Assembly: GCA_032622095.1 (NCBI GenBank)
Contig: CP136069.1
Coordinates: forward strand, 186,671,122 to 186,735,121
Reading direction: 5' to 3'
From: Siphonodentalium dalli
Taxonomy: Eukaryota; Mollusca; Scaphopoda; Gadilida; Siphonodentaliidae
Length of the DNA: 64,000 bases
Under the pieces are notes generated by a model. The model was not told the origin of the DNA. It saw only the letters and a list, made by a program, of their open reading frames with translations, and ran no database searches. Below, piece by piece: positions 40,686 to 54,790 of this stretch. Position numbers and translations under genes: made by a program. The number at the start of each line of letters is the position of its first letter. Position 1 is the stretch's first letter.

Positions 40686-43151
40686 TGTAGCGTGAGAGGG
40701 TTAATTAAATATTAAAATCTTTCTAATTAAGTTCTATGTTCGCCTTATTTTACGTAATTTTACTTTAGTAATGTTCATCGCGATTTATATCGTAAATATA
40801 TTCATCGTATTCATACCATTTGATCAGTTTGATCAGTTTTATTTCACAGATCGCTTTGCTGATCTGGCACTTTCACAATTGTAAATATTACGAGAAATCC
40901 TACGTGCCGCGTGATGTGCGTTGCTATGCTATTTTGAACGGCCTTGTTTCCGGTTGGCTGGGTATAAATACCGACCAACCGCCAACGTTGCTGGCTTTCA
41001 ACTTTCTCTCTCGGCATAGCAACTTACGTCACTATGTCAACAACGGTGCAAGGACATTCCAACGGCTTTCATGACAATCGAGCTCATTTCCAAGCATAAT
41101 TCAGCCGTATTTCCATACGCATCCTGACTACAGAATAATATCATGCCAGGCTACTATTGTAGAGCACGCACAGCTCTCAATCTTGGTGATTGCACTGTCC
41201 GTTTAGGTAATTTCAACGTATATTTCATGCACTTTGCCACTTGGTCAATTTCACCGCAGTTCTGAGTTCAGACTTCAGTCGTAGTCATTCTTTATTCTTA
41301 TTCTTAGTACTCTTGTATAACATTTGTAGTATAGGTTAGTACTTGCGTTAGCCTGTGGGGAATAATGGTACTCTAGTCATGCTATCCATCCAGGAGGTAC
41401 AGTCATAATCAGAGTCAGGTTTAGATGCACGAGGACAGACAGATGCATCACAGCTCAGTCAGAATCATAGCCAGGTTTAGATGCATGAGGACAGACAGGT
41501 GCATCACAACTCAGTCAGAATCAGAGCCAGATTTAGATACACGAGTTCAGGCAGAGATGCACCACCTGGATTATGGATAGTACAGCTTCACTCACAGACC
41601 ACGTCGGTCTAATCATGACAGATGTAATTATCAGACAGTCCGAATCCAAATGAAGACCTGGTACAGTGCATATCAAGACAGGAACCAACCATACAACCAC
41701 TCATCACCACTTGGTCGATTGCTTTGCCAATGCTCGGTATTACGCCCATCCCAGGTGAACCATTTCCAGCGCTGCCTGGTGACACATAGATGTCCACACT
41801 TGGTTGAGGCCCCGGTTACAGGTCAGCCCACATGCACACTGCATCCGGTACATGTACCACGTCCATACTTTATCAGTAGATGCTGCAGTACCATTCCACG
41901 ATCAGGCAGATATACATAACAGGTTTATCCAGGTCATATTATTATTCCTCACAGGTATAGCTCAATTACTATAGTATATGCGGGTTCAGTCATATTAATA
42001 ATCGCACTAATAGAAGTAATTTACTAGTATTCCATCACTGCTTTATGCAATACTTATTCACGTAATATAGTGCATACAGATTGTTCATATTGTTGTCATA
42101 GCTTTGAATATACAATGTTATCCTGGTCATTGTAAATAAATCATAGTAATTTATACTGGTATCTACTCTTGTTAGGCTGGTCAACTCAGATGGATTTGGG
42201 TGTTGTATTTATCATGCTCACAGTGTGAGTTATAATCTACTCTTCCAGTTGGTAACACTCAGGTAATACCAGGTAAATAGACAGCCCAGTTGTACTACGT
42301 CCATCAGCTTACTCATGAATATTGATGTCGTCATCCAGCCATGCAGTGTCGAAGATCCGGTCGCTGTACCGCCCTATCCACTGCTCGTAAGGTGTCTTGG
42401 TTGACATGTTACTCGTCCATTCAGAGATGTCAGATCTGGTCGTTGTACTTCACTGTCAGTCCAGTTAATAACATGCATACGCTACCAATCCGATAGATGT
42501 ATGGGTATACAGGTACATACCAGCTAGCCTATATGCATATAGGTCAGGTCGTGAAAGATGTCAGAGGTCACAGTGTCAGCTACCGCTACCAATCCGATAC
42601 AGGCATGGGTATACAGGTACCTACCAGCTGCCTATATGTAGATAGGTCACGTCGTGAACGATGTCAAAGGTCATAGTTTCAGCTACCGCTACTAATCCGA
42701 TAGAGGTATGGTATAAAGGTACCTACCAGCTAGCCTATATGCATACAGGTCAGGTCACGAACGAGGTCAGAGATCATAGTGTCAGCTACCGCTATCAATC
42801 CTATACATAGGTATTACAGACATGGGTATACAGGTGTCTATCAGACAGTCTATATGTAGATAGGTCACGCCGTGAACGAGGTCAAAGGTCACAGTATCAG
42901 CTACCGCTACCAATCCAATACAGATGCAGGTATACTTACCAACTGGCTTATGCATATTAATGATATGGTAATTGTGCAGTGAGTTGACCAGTGGTCCATG
43001 ATGTGGCACTTCCTCAGTATAACTGTAACGCTACCACTTGTAAATTGGGAAACAGTTAGTTTCACGTGTGGCATTGGGGTATATATTATGTCAGGTCTCC
43101 GCTCGGCCTATTTAGTACATTTATATAGGTACCCCTCCCCCTCACGCCACA
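40686..43151. mobile_element. 2.47-kb TG...CA insertion, solo-LTR candidate
   Basis: Interrupts the ~195-bp array. Ends are TGTAGCGTGAGAGGG and CCCTCACGCCACA, imperfect inverted repeats starting TG and ending CA; target duplication TTTC at 40,682-40,685 and 43,152-43,155. A neighbouring array unit (CTACCTTTCATTCAAACAC near 40,312) shows the uninterrupted target. Inside are a TATA box (TATAAATA, 40,963-40,970), an AATAAA (42,135-42,140), three ~60-bp repeats (41,400-41,530) and no long open frame. These fit a large solo LTR; a non-autonomous DNA element remains possible. Confidence 0.55.
42475..42950. repeat. ~103-115-bp tandem repeat inside the TG...CA element
   Basis: Four to five copies of a unit containing AGCTACCGCTACCAATCCGA and CTATATGCATATAGGTCA; the phrase AGCTACCGCT starts at about 42,578, 42,681, 42,784 and 42,899. 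Confidence 0.85.
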
Positions 43152-43740
43152 TTTCGTTCACACTGTCAGCTAATATTAAGAGCATACATCTTCAGTGCAA
43201 TGTGTATTCAAGAGTGTAAATTGGTTTATAAAGGCGTCCCACAAAACAAAAAACATATTCGCCTTTGTCGTGTGCCATCCGCTTTTTGTAAAGCGTCAAC
43301 GACTTTCGGGAAACAACCCATCCATAAACATTGTGTATGCCCTGATATTTCTACCCTTTGTCCACATTCCCAGTCATTATTGAGAGCAATCATTTCAGCT
43401 TGAGTAAAACTTGTGCAGGGGGTCCTCGAAATAGCAAATTCGTCTTTCAAAGTTGCCAACCGCTTTTTGTAAAGCTACACAGACACAAGCCACCCATACA
43501 AATTATGTACTCCCTGATATCACAACCTTCCGTTCACACTCTCAGTTAACATAGACAGCATATAGCTTCAGTTCGTTTTGTGTTCAAGACTTTAAATCGG
43601 GTAGAGTATTCTCGAAAAATAGAATATGTAAAGTGCCACACTATTTCGGGAACCAACCATAAACATTGTGTATTTCCTTATATAACTATCCTTTGTGCCC
43701 ATCTACTTATAATAGTGTAGGGGGTCTCAAAACATAGAAC
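43152..43740. repeat. Degenerate ~195-bp tandem repeat, part 2
   Basis: Continuation of the array at 39,055-40,685 after the insertion, about three units (CCGCTTTTTGTAAAG at about 43,268 and 43,462). Confidence 0.75.
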
Positions 43741-45640
43741 ATGTTTGAACTAACGCCTTCCTTAATGGTCAGACTAGTTTGTGAGATATAACATACAATA
43801 TCCATTTTTCGATATGTTGGTCGATTTAGAGGAACACTAACAATAATATGACATCAACAATGATTTTGTTCTGAATTTGTTAGTCTATATTATAGGTCTT
43901 TATTTCTCCAAATTCGCTCTATATTGATATAAAATTACATGTCATAAATAAAAAAAATTGTTATTGTAACTGGGTGTTTGGAAGCATGATGACATCTTTA
44001 ACCATGCTCCCGGTGTGTGCATATCAGGTTTTCATCAAATGAATGATGATTTGGTCCCATTAGAATTATTTAGAAAAGTGTGTGTTGTCGTTATCATAAA
44101 TATATATTTTTTCGACAAAAAGATGTTCGGGGAGCGGAAGCTAATATCCAATTAGCAATTTGCAGAACTATTTTTCTGGAGGAAAAATCACCATAAAAGA
44201 TAATGTCTGATAAAATGAATCAGTATTGAGTGTTTATGTCTGTCAAATTATTGCAAATATTGAATACTATTTATGTCTTTTATGTTGATTTTGGTCCTTC
44301 ATATGACAAAAAATAGTTCTGCAATTAGCCACCAAAAACTAAAATATGCAATGAAAAATGTTTTATTTATTTTCTCGCAGACATTCATGATTTCAGAGTG
44401 TAGACTGAGAGCAGAACCTAATTGGGATAAGAAGCTAGATAGTGCAGTGTTTTTTATTTGCAAACACTTCCCGTCAAACTCTCTAGTAACCTACATGACA
44501 AATTGGTTGTTTATTTTTAAACCACGTTTTTTTTACAAAACTCAAACACATCTCTCATATCATGAGGGCTTGTTGCTATAATACTATAGCATACCTTGGT
44601 TATGAAAGCTACTTATTTTTACTTCAAATTGATAGTTATAATTTGATATTTGTTTTGAATTCACGAATAGGGCGCATTCTTAATAATGGCGCCCCTCGCT
44701 AAAACCCCATCCCTGACTTGGTCGGCAACGGTAGGTACATATAAACAGCAACATAAGTTTTCTATGTCCATAGACAAAAACATATCTCTCACATTTTCCA
44801 CCCCTTACTGGGACAGTGTCGTTATAGAAGTATTTACCCTGCACCATTTTCTTCCTCATAAAATGGTACCCTTGTTAGACCCCTTAGTTGCCATACAGGT
44901 CGACCTCGTTAGTGTATATAGCGAGCATACATACATTTGCATATATATATAAGATTTGAAATCAGGTACATGCACATGTATAAGATAGAATATCCTCTTT
45001 ATATTCCTCAATCCACGCAAATAATGCCACGTTGTCAGCTTTCCCGCCAAAAATGTTCCTGGTAACGGAAATGTGATAGTACAACAAATTGCCATTGGCT
45101 TGACTAACTCATCGCATGAGTATCCATGCATATATAAACATGGGACGGATTTCCACTTCACACCTTAAATCGCATGCTGAAGCAAGATTCCATATTAGCA
45201 ACCGTTGCTAAGGGTGGATCTGCCGTGAATGCCTCAATATCTGAAAATGATTAGTAGTGTATAAGGAACCCATATGCCAAGTTTCATGCTTTTATCACCC
45301 TTTGAGCAATTGTTGTGTTTTCAACACCAAGCGCCTGGACTATATTAAGGTACGGAGGTAATTGTGAACTCACGTAGATGAGAGTGTGTTTATATATGGT
45401 GTACGCGATGAATAATGGGTAATAGCAGATGGACAACCTGTTTCTTTAGGTACGCAAATGAGTTCAAAACTACAGCATATGACTGACTTCTTCTGATTTG
45501 TCTTCAATATTCGGCTATTATATATTACCATTATTTTGTAGGTGATTGCATTAAAACATTATTTACATTAACGTCTGACGCTTCATAATAATAATGGGGT
45601 CCCCCACCCATTCCGATCCCTCAAAAATTTGAGTTTGACT
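43741..45640. other. Intergenic DNA
   Basis: About 1.9 kb of AT-rich sequence. Open frames up to ~100 codons (44,273-44,581; 44,686-44,952) show no domain and no convincing coding character. Nothing else seen. Confidence 0.5.
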
Positions 45641-47060
45641 TAATACATGGTGTATTTCAAAGTGGCAGCCAGTGAGTGACTGTGTGGTGATGTGAGTGGC
45701 TACATTGGTGGGGTCCATAGTGATATGCATAGGTATATCAAGAGTGGATATGTGTGAGGTGAATATATAGACATGGAGTGGATGTATGGTCATTGAAGTG
45801 GTCTATGTATCTACAAGAGTAGATAGATAGTTATATGTGTGTTATTTATGTATATATGGAGTGACTGTATGGTCATGTGTGGGATGTACAGGTGAACCGT
45901 TGGTGGCTGTGTTGTCATGGATCGTTGTATATATACATGTGTCGTGTGTCTGTGGTTCGTGGTGGCCGAGTTGTCATGGATGAGGTGTATATGTAAGTTT
46001 GGGATGGACGGATCGTCGTGTGTGTGTGGGGTATTGGCTCAATGGTGAGGTGTATATGTTGACTTGGAGTGAATCTATGGTCAAAGTGCGGGGTGTATAT
46101 GTATATATTGATGGCTATTTGGCCATGGGTGTGGTAAATAGGTATACAGGGAGTGACCTATGTCCAATGGTGGATTGAATATGTATACACTGTGTAAATG
46201 TATGGTCACAATTGTGGTGTATGATTTGTATGGCTGAGGTGTATAATCAAGCCTGGAGTGTATGAATGATTGATCGAGTGTGTGTGGCGAATAGGTATAT
46301 TGGGAGTGACCGTATGGCCAATGGTGGAGTGAATAGGTATACAAGGAGTGACCGTGTGATCATAAATTTGGTGAAGGATTGTCATGGGTGATATGTATAT
46401 TCAAGACCGGTGTGTTTGAATAGCCGGGAGTGAAATGTATTGGTATATATCGGATTATATGGCCATTTGTGGGGTATATATGTATATATTGAGTGGTTGT
46501 ATATATATATATAGTATGGTTATATGGTCATTGATGGGGTGTATATGTATATCTTGAGTGGCTATATGGCTATGGGTGTGGCGAATATGAATACAGGAAG
46601 TGACCGTATGGCAAATGGTAGAGCGAATAGGTATACAAGGTGTGACTGTATGGTCATAAATGTGGTGTATGATTGTCATGGTTGAGGTGTATAATCAAGC
46701 CTGGAGTGTATGAATGGCCGAATGTGCAAGGTTTTGGCATATATATGGTTGTATGGCCATTGGGGCTCTATATGTATTTATTGAGTGGCTTTATTGCCAT
46801 GGGTGTGGCGAATATGTATACGGGGAGTGGTTGTATGGTCAATGATGGATTGAATAGGTATACACGGTGTGACTGTATGGTAATAAAGGTCGTGTATGAT
46901 TGTCATGGGTGAGGTGTATATTCAAATCTGGATTATGAGGGGTATTGGTATAATATAGAAGGGTTGTATCATGTATGGCCATTGGTGAGGTGTATATGTA
47001 CACCTGCAGTGAGTTAGCTTGAGTGGCTATATGGTCATGGGTGTGACTAATACGTATACA
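45641..47060. repeat. Degenerate GT-rich minisatellite (~42 bp)
   Basis: Strand-asymmetric G/T-rich sequence with loosely repeating phrases such as GAGTGACCGTATGGCCAATG, GGTATACAAGGAG and TGTATATGTATATATTGAGT. Periodicity is about 42 bp but irregular. Long minus-strand frames here are composition artefacts. Confidence 0.7.
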
Positions 47061-50000
47061 AACTCATTCTTTGGCCATATCGTGACCAAACAAGCATATA
47101 CGTAAATCTAATTCCAATCATCTTCGTTGGAGTCGAAGATAACTAAAATATTGGTAATTTTGTAAATATAACCGCAGATTGTCACTCAAATACTTACGTC
47201 ATAATATTTAACATGCAATGACTGGATTATTTTACTAGGTTGTAGTTGCCAACCAAACTTTGCTAAATAGAACATGCATATATGTGTGTTGAGAACCAGA
47301 TAACTATCGACTCCAAGTAAGTACACATGGTATTAAGTATTCCACCGGGCGTTTAGTGATTTACATTGTGTTATGACCAGTGAAGATTTATAATACATTG
47401 GAGGATGGGTCCCTAGCAATGGATACCTAGTAACTCTATATACTTATACAATATACACTACATATGTGTGGACACATGCTAAATGTCCTGTATGCTAACT
47501 CGTTGTACATCATGGTCCCGCAACGTCACCGAGATGGCCTCAAAATGTCACTGAGAAGAGTAAAAATACATTTTCTTGTTCGGGTAGCTGCACAGCAACG
47601 TTTGTTATGAACAACTTGATATAAAATGATGTCCACAAACCACTGTATGCTAAATATATGTCACAAAGAAACATCCAGTATGCAATTAGCTACTACTACA
47701 TTTCAATTAAATGATGTAAACCATACCCGTAGATACATTTTATTATTTCGGGTAGTTGCCTAGCAACTGTTGCTAAGGAGAGTCCCATTTAGATGGGGTC
47801 TATATCCGAAAATTATAAGTATGGTCCAAGGAACATATGTGCCTGGACTATTGGGTTGGGACACCCATGGCCACTTGGTGGGATGTTTGTTACACTAGTT
47901 GGATGGCTGGGACACACTTGTGGTTTCGGGTACCTGTTGGATATATATTTAAACACTAGTTGGGTAGTTTGTCAATTGGGACATCAGTTGTTTGTCATAG
48001 GACACTCGTTGTATGATTTGATACACCTGTTGGTGGATAGATTGGACATTCGTTGGCTGGTTTTTAACACTCGTTATATGGTCTGAGACTCAGTCGAAAT
48101 CGAGTATTTCATTTGGGAATAGTTTTCGTATAAATGGACACGAACTTGTGACAATTAGCATAAACTGCACTATTTTGATACCTTTGTCGCCATTTTGTAC
48201 ACTACGTTTGATAGTGGTGGCTTAGTTTCTACTCAAGCAGGCACTGTGGTACATAACTGACATACTTAGCACTATATGTGCGCTCTATTCTGGACAATAA
48301 AGTAAAGATTGATAATTTGTTTAGCAATTTAGTACACCTACTTCGAAATTCGATTTTGAGGGACACACAAAGGCCAAATCCTCGTGATATGGCACACAAT
48401 AATCGGATTTGGATTGGACATCATATCTGGTTGCGCAATTGGTCATTTAATGCTATATGTTTATATATAGGTATAATATAGGTATAAATAGAAAAGATCT
48501 GTTTAAATTTAAAGAAATTTCCCAATTTTACTGCACCAGGATTTTGACAGCCATTTTTTATTTTTACAATCGAATTTCACAAGATGTGACAGATATACAT
48601 GTCGTATATCTGTCACATTGTGTGAACTTCGAATGTGAAAAGCAGTACATTGAAACAAAATTATTAAGTTGTATTGCATGTTTTCTGTCATATTTGTAAC
48701 TTAAGGTGAGATCGAAATGAAAGGAGTATATCCCCGCGGTCGTCGGAAATAGCGGTAATTTTGGTCCATCGATATCTTGCCTGGTATCTACATATCCAGT
48801 TTTGTTAGTGTTAATATTGAACAGTTCAAACCGACATCATACAGTTTAATCAAATATGCACGATGGTCAAGTTAGTTTCCGGGCTTTAAAGGTTATGAGT
48901 GGGGCCTGGATCGAATCGTGTAGAATGAGGGCCTATATTGGTATTGGTCCAGTAATGCATTCACGAAATTCCACGTGTTAAACTCAGATATCCATAAAAC
49001 AATAATTTATATAGCACTGGAACGAATTGGAATAGCTAATTTTATATTTCTCAACGAATGTCTCAGTCTGTATATCGATAGACTAAATATCGTATGGACA
49101 GCGCCTGCCAGTTTTTCTCCTTTGGAGTTGCGGATTAGCATTCCGGCTTTTACTCGGGAACTATCCATAAATGCGCCATCGCAATATATTCTAATGATAT
49201 GTAATACTACCCGATCTATAGTATAGTGTACTTTCAAACATAGTTGAAATGGGGATATTTCTTCGAATTGTCACAAATTTGTTTTGCAGTCGTCGCGATG
49301 TCAAGACAGTAGAGAAATCGACAACTACATACAGAACATATCAACACGTGTTGTACTCGTTCATTCTAAGACGATTCACTCGACGTTTGACTATCTATGA
49401 ATGTTTGGTGTTGCATTAACCACTCCGCGGTAGTCGGCAAAAACGTCGTTAAATTTTGAGGGACGACCTTGGAAATAGGGCAGCATATCCTTATTATTTT
49501 GGTTTCCACTTTGTGCTGTGCGACACACAGGATTCGGAATCAGTGATAATGTTGCCAATATAAAACGCTAGTCCCAATGTTATTGCGACATCCCCCTCCA
49601 TCCGCGCCTTAACTATAATGCACAGTTTTTGTGGCGTATTTTATATGACGTTTGTGTCAACAGCGTGGCCGCTGTTCTTGCTCAGAAACCTCGTATAATT
49701 TTTACGTCTTTTCTGAACTGTCCTAAAAGTCCAATGAAAATACGAGGTTAGGTCACATGCCTAAAACTCTGATTTCTGATTGGATTTCGGCCCTTATGTG
49801 AATTTATCTGATGTATTTTGATACGTATATTCCGAATCCGAGAAAAACACTTCGCGCGAAAAATCGTTTTACGAGGTCTTAGAATACAGCCGACGATGTG
49901 TGATATTCTAAAGGAATGCGCTATATTGTGCAAGTTATTTCAATGTTCTATTATCGATTATACTGATATTGGACCATGTATGGTAACAGGAACAATATTA

Positions 50001-51769
50001 CAAATGAATTTAAAATCTGTGTTATTAAATGTCGATTGTACCCTGGAGAAATAGGTGGCTTAAAATTCTTTCAGTTGCTAAACAAAATCTGTAAATGGCA
50101 AAACTTTTGGCTACAAGCATATATTTGTTTTGGGCCAGCGCGACCACCGATACCACCATAAGCAAAGTTAGAAAGCACAAATTAATATCCGATTTATACT
50201 TGACATTATTATACGAGAAACCCATTGCATGTGGGTGTGACTTTTTGTGTAAACTGTTACAGCGTTCGGAAAATTGGATATATAGTTTCTTAAATTCATA
50301 TTATGCTTGAAACAATCGACTGCCAATGCCTTTCTTTACAGAGAACCGGCATCTTCACAGTAAATCTCAAAATAAAAGCAAGACTACTTTGATATTAGGG
50401 AACGTCAGATATCAAATATGAATACTGTTGCAGGTGGTTGAGAAACATTCGATATTGCGAGATATTGAGTTATATCTTATGGAGATTCGACAGATATTCG
50501 CGTTACGTTAGATAAACATTTGATAGAAATATTCTCGTCCAGCTAGATTCAAATTCTAAGTTGGAAATTTAATGGAAAATATAAATTATGTTACGTCGTG
50601 GTCGGTGACTGACAAAATTAATGAAACTGTCAAATCTTGAGTTATTGTTTGGCGGGGATTTGGCGGAGATTCGATAGATATTCATAGGATTTTTCATATA
50701 GATCGAATTTTGAAATTACAGTCGATATTCAACTGTTTTAAACGTACATGTATGGCTCATGTGAGCTTCCAGATTTTGCCTTCGTAGTTTAGGAGGTTTT
50801 CGATAGGTTGACAAATACACGAAATATTGGATACCGGCTCCACATGCTCTGTGATATACTTGCAGTGGTCACAGCCATCTTCCAGATGTTTTCAATTTTC
50901 CGCACATAAGTGAAACAAACGCTCTTTATAACTACTATTGGATAGGATATGATAATTTTATTTACAATATACACACATGGAAAGTACAATTACAAATAAA
51001 TATAATATTAATATAATATCCATGTATATTGTTACGGGTGACATAAGCATGACTGAATGTCTTCGTATCACCCCTTATATCATATCAGGACTCGACTAAC
51101 ACGAAAGGCTCTTTCCCGTGCCGTACCGTGTACAAGACTGCTGTTTGCTTGGGACCGAACACAGTGTTCAAAGTTGTATCTTGTATAGCTTCAATTCGTC
51201 TTTCTTGGACATATAATGCCCATAGAAAGCAGGTTCAAAGGCGAATCTTATTCTGCGTACTTTGGAGCGCAAACTGTCATGCTGAAAGTTATCTGGTGTA
51301 AACAGTATTTATTCCATATAATTAAAAAACAATGCATGGTACAACATATGAGGCATGAATATCGGTTGTATGGAGGGGATCCGACATCAAGTATAAAGCT
51401 TGTGGGGGTCGTTTCCGTTTACGTGTGAATAAGCCCACACTGTGAGCATGATGACACAATGTTAGGTAATTGTGTTCATAACAATTTTAGAAGATCGTTG
51501 TTGGTATATATGTTACTCAGCTACTCACAGTGTGAGCTGGATCGATAATTATATCACAATGAGATTCATATGGAGTAATATAAAGAAATTGATCGAAAAT
51601 AGACTTATTATAGCGGAACGAAGTATACATCGGTATAGACAAGAGTGTGAGATAACGTCCAACGTTTGGGCGAGTCTGATATGCAGTATAGGGAGGGGAG
51701 GAGATGATAAGCTATTGCTTTTAATTATACACTAATTTTGTGTTCTGACAAAGCATTTTATTATTTTAA
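47061..51769. other. Long region without recognised gene
   Basis: About 4.7 kb of unique-looking AT-rich sequence. The largest frames are under 100 codons. A minus-strand frame at 49,007-49,237 has a faint RNase H-like start (IYCDGAF) but no further support. One clear hairpin is listed separately. Confidence 0.5.
48583..48622. repeat. Short inverted repeat
   Basis: TGTGACAGATATAC and GTATATCTGTCACA around a 5-nt centre. It lies in a region without genes; function unknown. Confidence 0.6.
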
Positions 51770-53310
51770 GATTTTACTGATGTTATACTGCAGACTATAC
51801 AGTGATATTTGCTGAGACAATGAAAGATATGCGAGGTACAATGAAAGTATTTTCGGATTATTGTGACTCCTGGAAACTTAATATAAACACAACTAAAACA
51901 AAAATTATGATGTTAGGCGAAGGGAGAAAACCACAATCGAAAGTGGTAATAAAGGGACATAGAAATCGAATTTGCAAATGAATATACATATTTGGGATAG
52001 TCTAACAAATCTAACAACATTTCTAAGCCAATGCAACAGAATTTAGAGAAAGCCAACAAAGCTTTGTTCAGTCTTATATACAAAGCGAGGGAATTGGACA
52101 TATCAATCGAGATGCAAATAAACTTATTAAAAAAACGATTAAACCCATTCTGTTATATGGTTGTGAGGTGTGGGGCTATTAGAATGTTGAAAAACAAGAG
52201 AAGTTTCAATTGCGGTTTCTAAAATATATTCTTAGAAAGAAAAGCAGCAAATCAACGTGTATGGTGTACGGAGAAACTGGTGTGTTTCCAATTAAAACGG
52301 AAATAGACATACGAATGATGTTTTGGGGCAAAATTGGTTGCATCACGAGAAATAAAAATATCTCGAGTGTGATACCAGTATCTTCTGAAACTTTCAGTAG
52401 ACGAAGACAATATCCACGGATGGGTTAAACACTTAAGAGATGTCTTGACAAAATGCGGTCTTACATACCTATGGACTACCCAAGGTTCGGTGGATATCGA
52501 TATTAAATAGTTAAAACGAACGATTCAAATTTTACCAATACCGCACAGAATGTCGTAAAACGATTGACGAAAAAAGTAAATGCCGGAATTACAAAATATT
52601 CAAAGATCAAATTATTTAATTAAATTGCCTAAAGCAGACGCACTGACATTGTTGAGATTTAGATGTTCAAATCACCATTTACCAATCGAAACAGGGTCGT
52701 GGAATGATATACTGCTCAAAGGTAGGTTATGTAAAACGTGTAATCAAAACATAATTGGTGATGAGTACCATTATATTATGGCATGTGATGCGTTACAGTC
52801 TGAACGCCGATATTTACTTCCCAACGTTATTGCCCATTTGATAAATACTTTCACTTTCAAGAAATTAATGCAAAGTGATGAAATAATTATACTGAGTCAA
52901 TTTATACGGAAAATAGAACTAATATTGGATTCACCGCTTATCGAAACCACATCTTTTCCACAATGAGACATTTACACCAATACTACAAATCAGTTTGTTA
53001 TATACATGTAATTTATTATGTTCCCCGTATATCTCATGTGATTTAAACGAGTGCAATAAACAAATTAAAATTGCATCCGAGCCGACAACACTATCATTTG
53101 GATTTGTATGAATATTTAATAACATCAACATTAATGACACGCCCGAACGGCCTTATGTAGTTCGGAAAATTTAAGCGATCTGAGAGGACTTACAAAAAAG
53201 CCTCAATAGGCTTGTTGTCTCATCCCTTTCCAATCACCCATACTCATCCATTAGCATTTTTGTAAAATATTCATCTTGTTTTGTATTGGGAATAAATATT
53301 GTTTACACCA
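51770..53310 (+). pseudogene. 5'-truncated LINE: reverse transcriptase C-terminus and tail
   Basis: Starts near the RT active-site motif, read as TADYTVIFAE (51,787 onward), where families have Y-A-D-D; the second Asp is Tyr. It continues with FSDYCDSWKLNINTTKTKIM, ANKALFSLIYKAREL, and CEVWG-like thumb sequence over at least three frames. The frame 52,580-52,966 gives the C-terminal domain: LRFRCSNHHLPIETGSW and the CCHC-type CKTCNQNIIGDEYHYIMAC. A 3' AATAAA lies near 53,290. The element belongs to a CR1/L2- or jockey-like lineage; clade uncertain. Truncated at 5' and inactivated. Confidence 0.78.
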
Positions 53311-53329
53311 ACATTAATATTTCTATTTC

Positions 53330-54235
53330 TCACGCGATTTGTGACGATATGAGTCGATTTGGTAACTGTTAGATGATAGATGATATGCATGTGCGGTTTG
53401 TACCAACTTTGTGGTCGATATTATTTGAATCTTTTTGTTCGAATAATATATTTCTGAACTTCTCAGAAAATCGTTATGTTATCTTCCTGCGATGGTTCAT
53501 TAGAACCATTCAGAAGTATATTGGTGGTGATGTTACATAATATATCAGATACCTCGTTCATAAATACCAATCGCTGTGCACTGTATAATTGGCATTCAAT
53601 TAGATAATGTTCTGTGTCCTCTATTTCACCATAGGTTCACATGGGTTGGTCGGAAACGAAGTTAGAATATTTGTGGTAATTCAAATTGCTACAGTTTAAT
53701 CTGAGGCGGGCATGCACAATTTGCGCATCACGTGTGTTAGCGTGGTATAACAATTTAGGGGTCATCTTTCGTTTGGGTTCCAGATAATTTGAGAAAATCG
53801 TCAAGGAGTCTATGGTTACCTTGTTTGTGTCTAGGTTGTTCCACAAAATTGTTGTTGATGGGAGAAACGATTTTTTGTAATAGTCATAGTCAAAACTATG
53901 GACCATAAGCTTGCTAGACTGTCTATTTTCATGTTGTGATATCTGCCGGTGAGTAGGAGGAACTAGGTTTTGAGATAGACAAGTGATTTACCTTTTACCA
54001 TTTTATAAAATAATTTTAGTTTTTTCCGCCGTAATTTAAGGATTTACCAACTTGTTTCTCTAAGAAGAGATACATTACTGACAGAGCTATTCGCGCCTGT
54101 CACAATACGAGCTGACTCGTATTGTATATCTTCGATGTTGTCAAATTATTGCTGGCTACAACCGTCCCAGACAACACAAGAATATCCAAGTATTGACCTT
54201 ATCATTGTCGGCCGGGGAACATTGCGGATTGTTTC
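53330..54235 (-). pseudogene. 5'-truncated LINE 3' end, opposite orientation
   Basis: On the minus strand from about 54,230: YSCVVWDGCSQQ, ARIVTGANSSVSNVSLLRET, LRRKKLKLFYKMV; then the open frame 53,906-53,637 (SFLPSTTILWNNLD, IVHARLRLNCSNLNYHKYSN), and in another frame EDTEHYLIECQLYSAQRL. These are the thumb, post-RT and terminal Cys/His parts of a non-LTR retrotransposon different from the one on its left. Stops and frameshifts throughout. The two LINE 3' ends meet tail to tail near 53,320. Confidence 0.72.
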
Positions 54236-54584
54236 CCAGAGGAACCAATATCCCCAGAGTCGTTAGCCGATAAAGATATTGGTTCCAATGGAAGCCTATC
54301 TGCGATATTCCCAGCAAGCACAGTCATCATTGATTGTATTAAACCGAATAGACATGCATACATGTCCCTCGATTTGTGGTGTATCGTGTACCTGCTTCCA
54401 TGTGCTACGAGTGTGCGGAAGTCGTTGACTGCCAAATAAAACAAACGTCATCATCTTCGGATATTTCCGTGACTTCTCGGTCTGAGCGGTAAACATTGCA
54501 AAAAATGACTAATAGAATCCAATGGAAAAATTAACACAGTGTATTAGTCCAATAATCGAAGGTATACTACTCGGAAGTTCGTAT
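54236..54584. other. Intergenic DNA
   Basis: No gene seen. It holds an imperfect inverted repeat near 54,215-54,300 (GGAACCAATATCCCC against GATATTGGTTCC). Confidence 0.45.
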
Positions 54585-54790
54585 ATATACTCCGAAGACC
54601 GACAGTCCGATACTCCGCAGATCCGATACTCCGAAGGTCCGATACTCCGAAGGTCCGATAACCCGAAGGTCCGATACTCCACAGGTCCGATACTCCGAAG
54701 GTCCGATACTCCGCAAGTCCGATACTCCGAAGGTCCGTTACTCCGAAGGTCCGATACTCCGCATGTCCGATACTCCAGGTATTCTGAGGT
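54585..54790. repeat. 16-bp tandem repeat, plus orientation
   Basis: About twelve copies of TCCGATACTCCGAAGG with small changes (CCGCAGG, CCACAGG). The reading frame through it is repetitive and not a gene candidate. Confidence 0.93.

Noticed and set aside
45563-46679. His/Tyr/Ile-rich minus-strand frames
   Set aside because: Composition artefact of the GT-rich minisatellite.
49007-49237. Possible RNase H fragment (IYCDGAF, AGMLIRNSKGE)
   Set aside because: Only the first motif is suggestive; the remaining catalytic positions are not seen and neighbours give no support.
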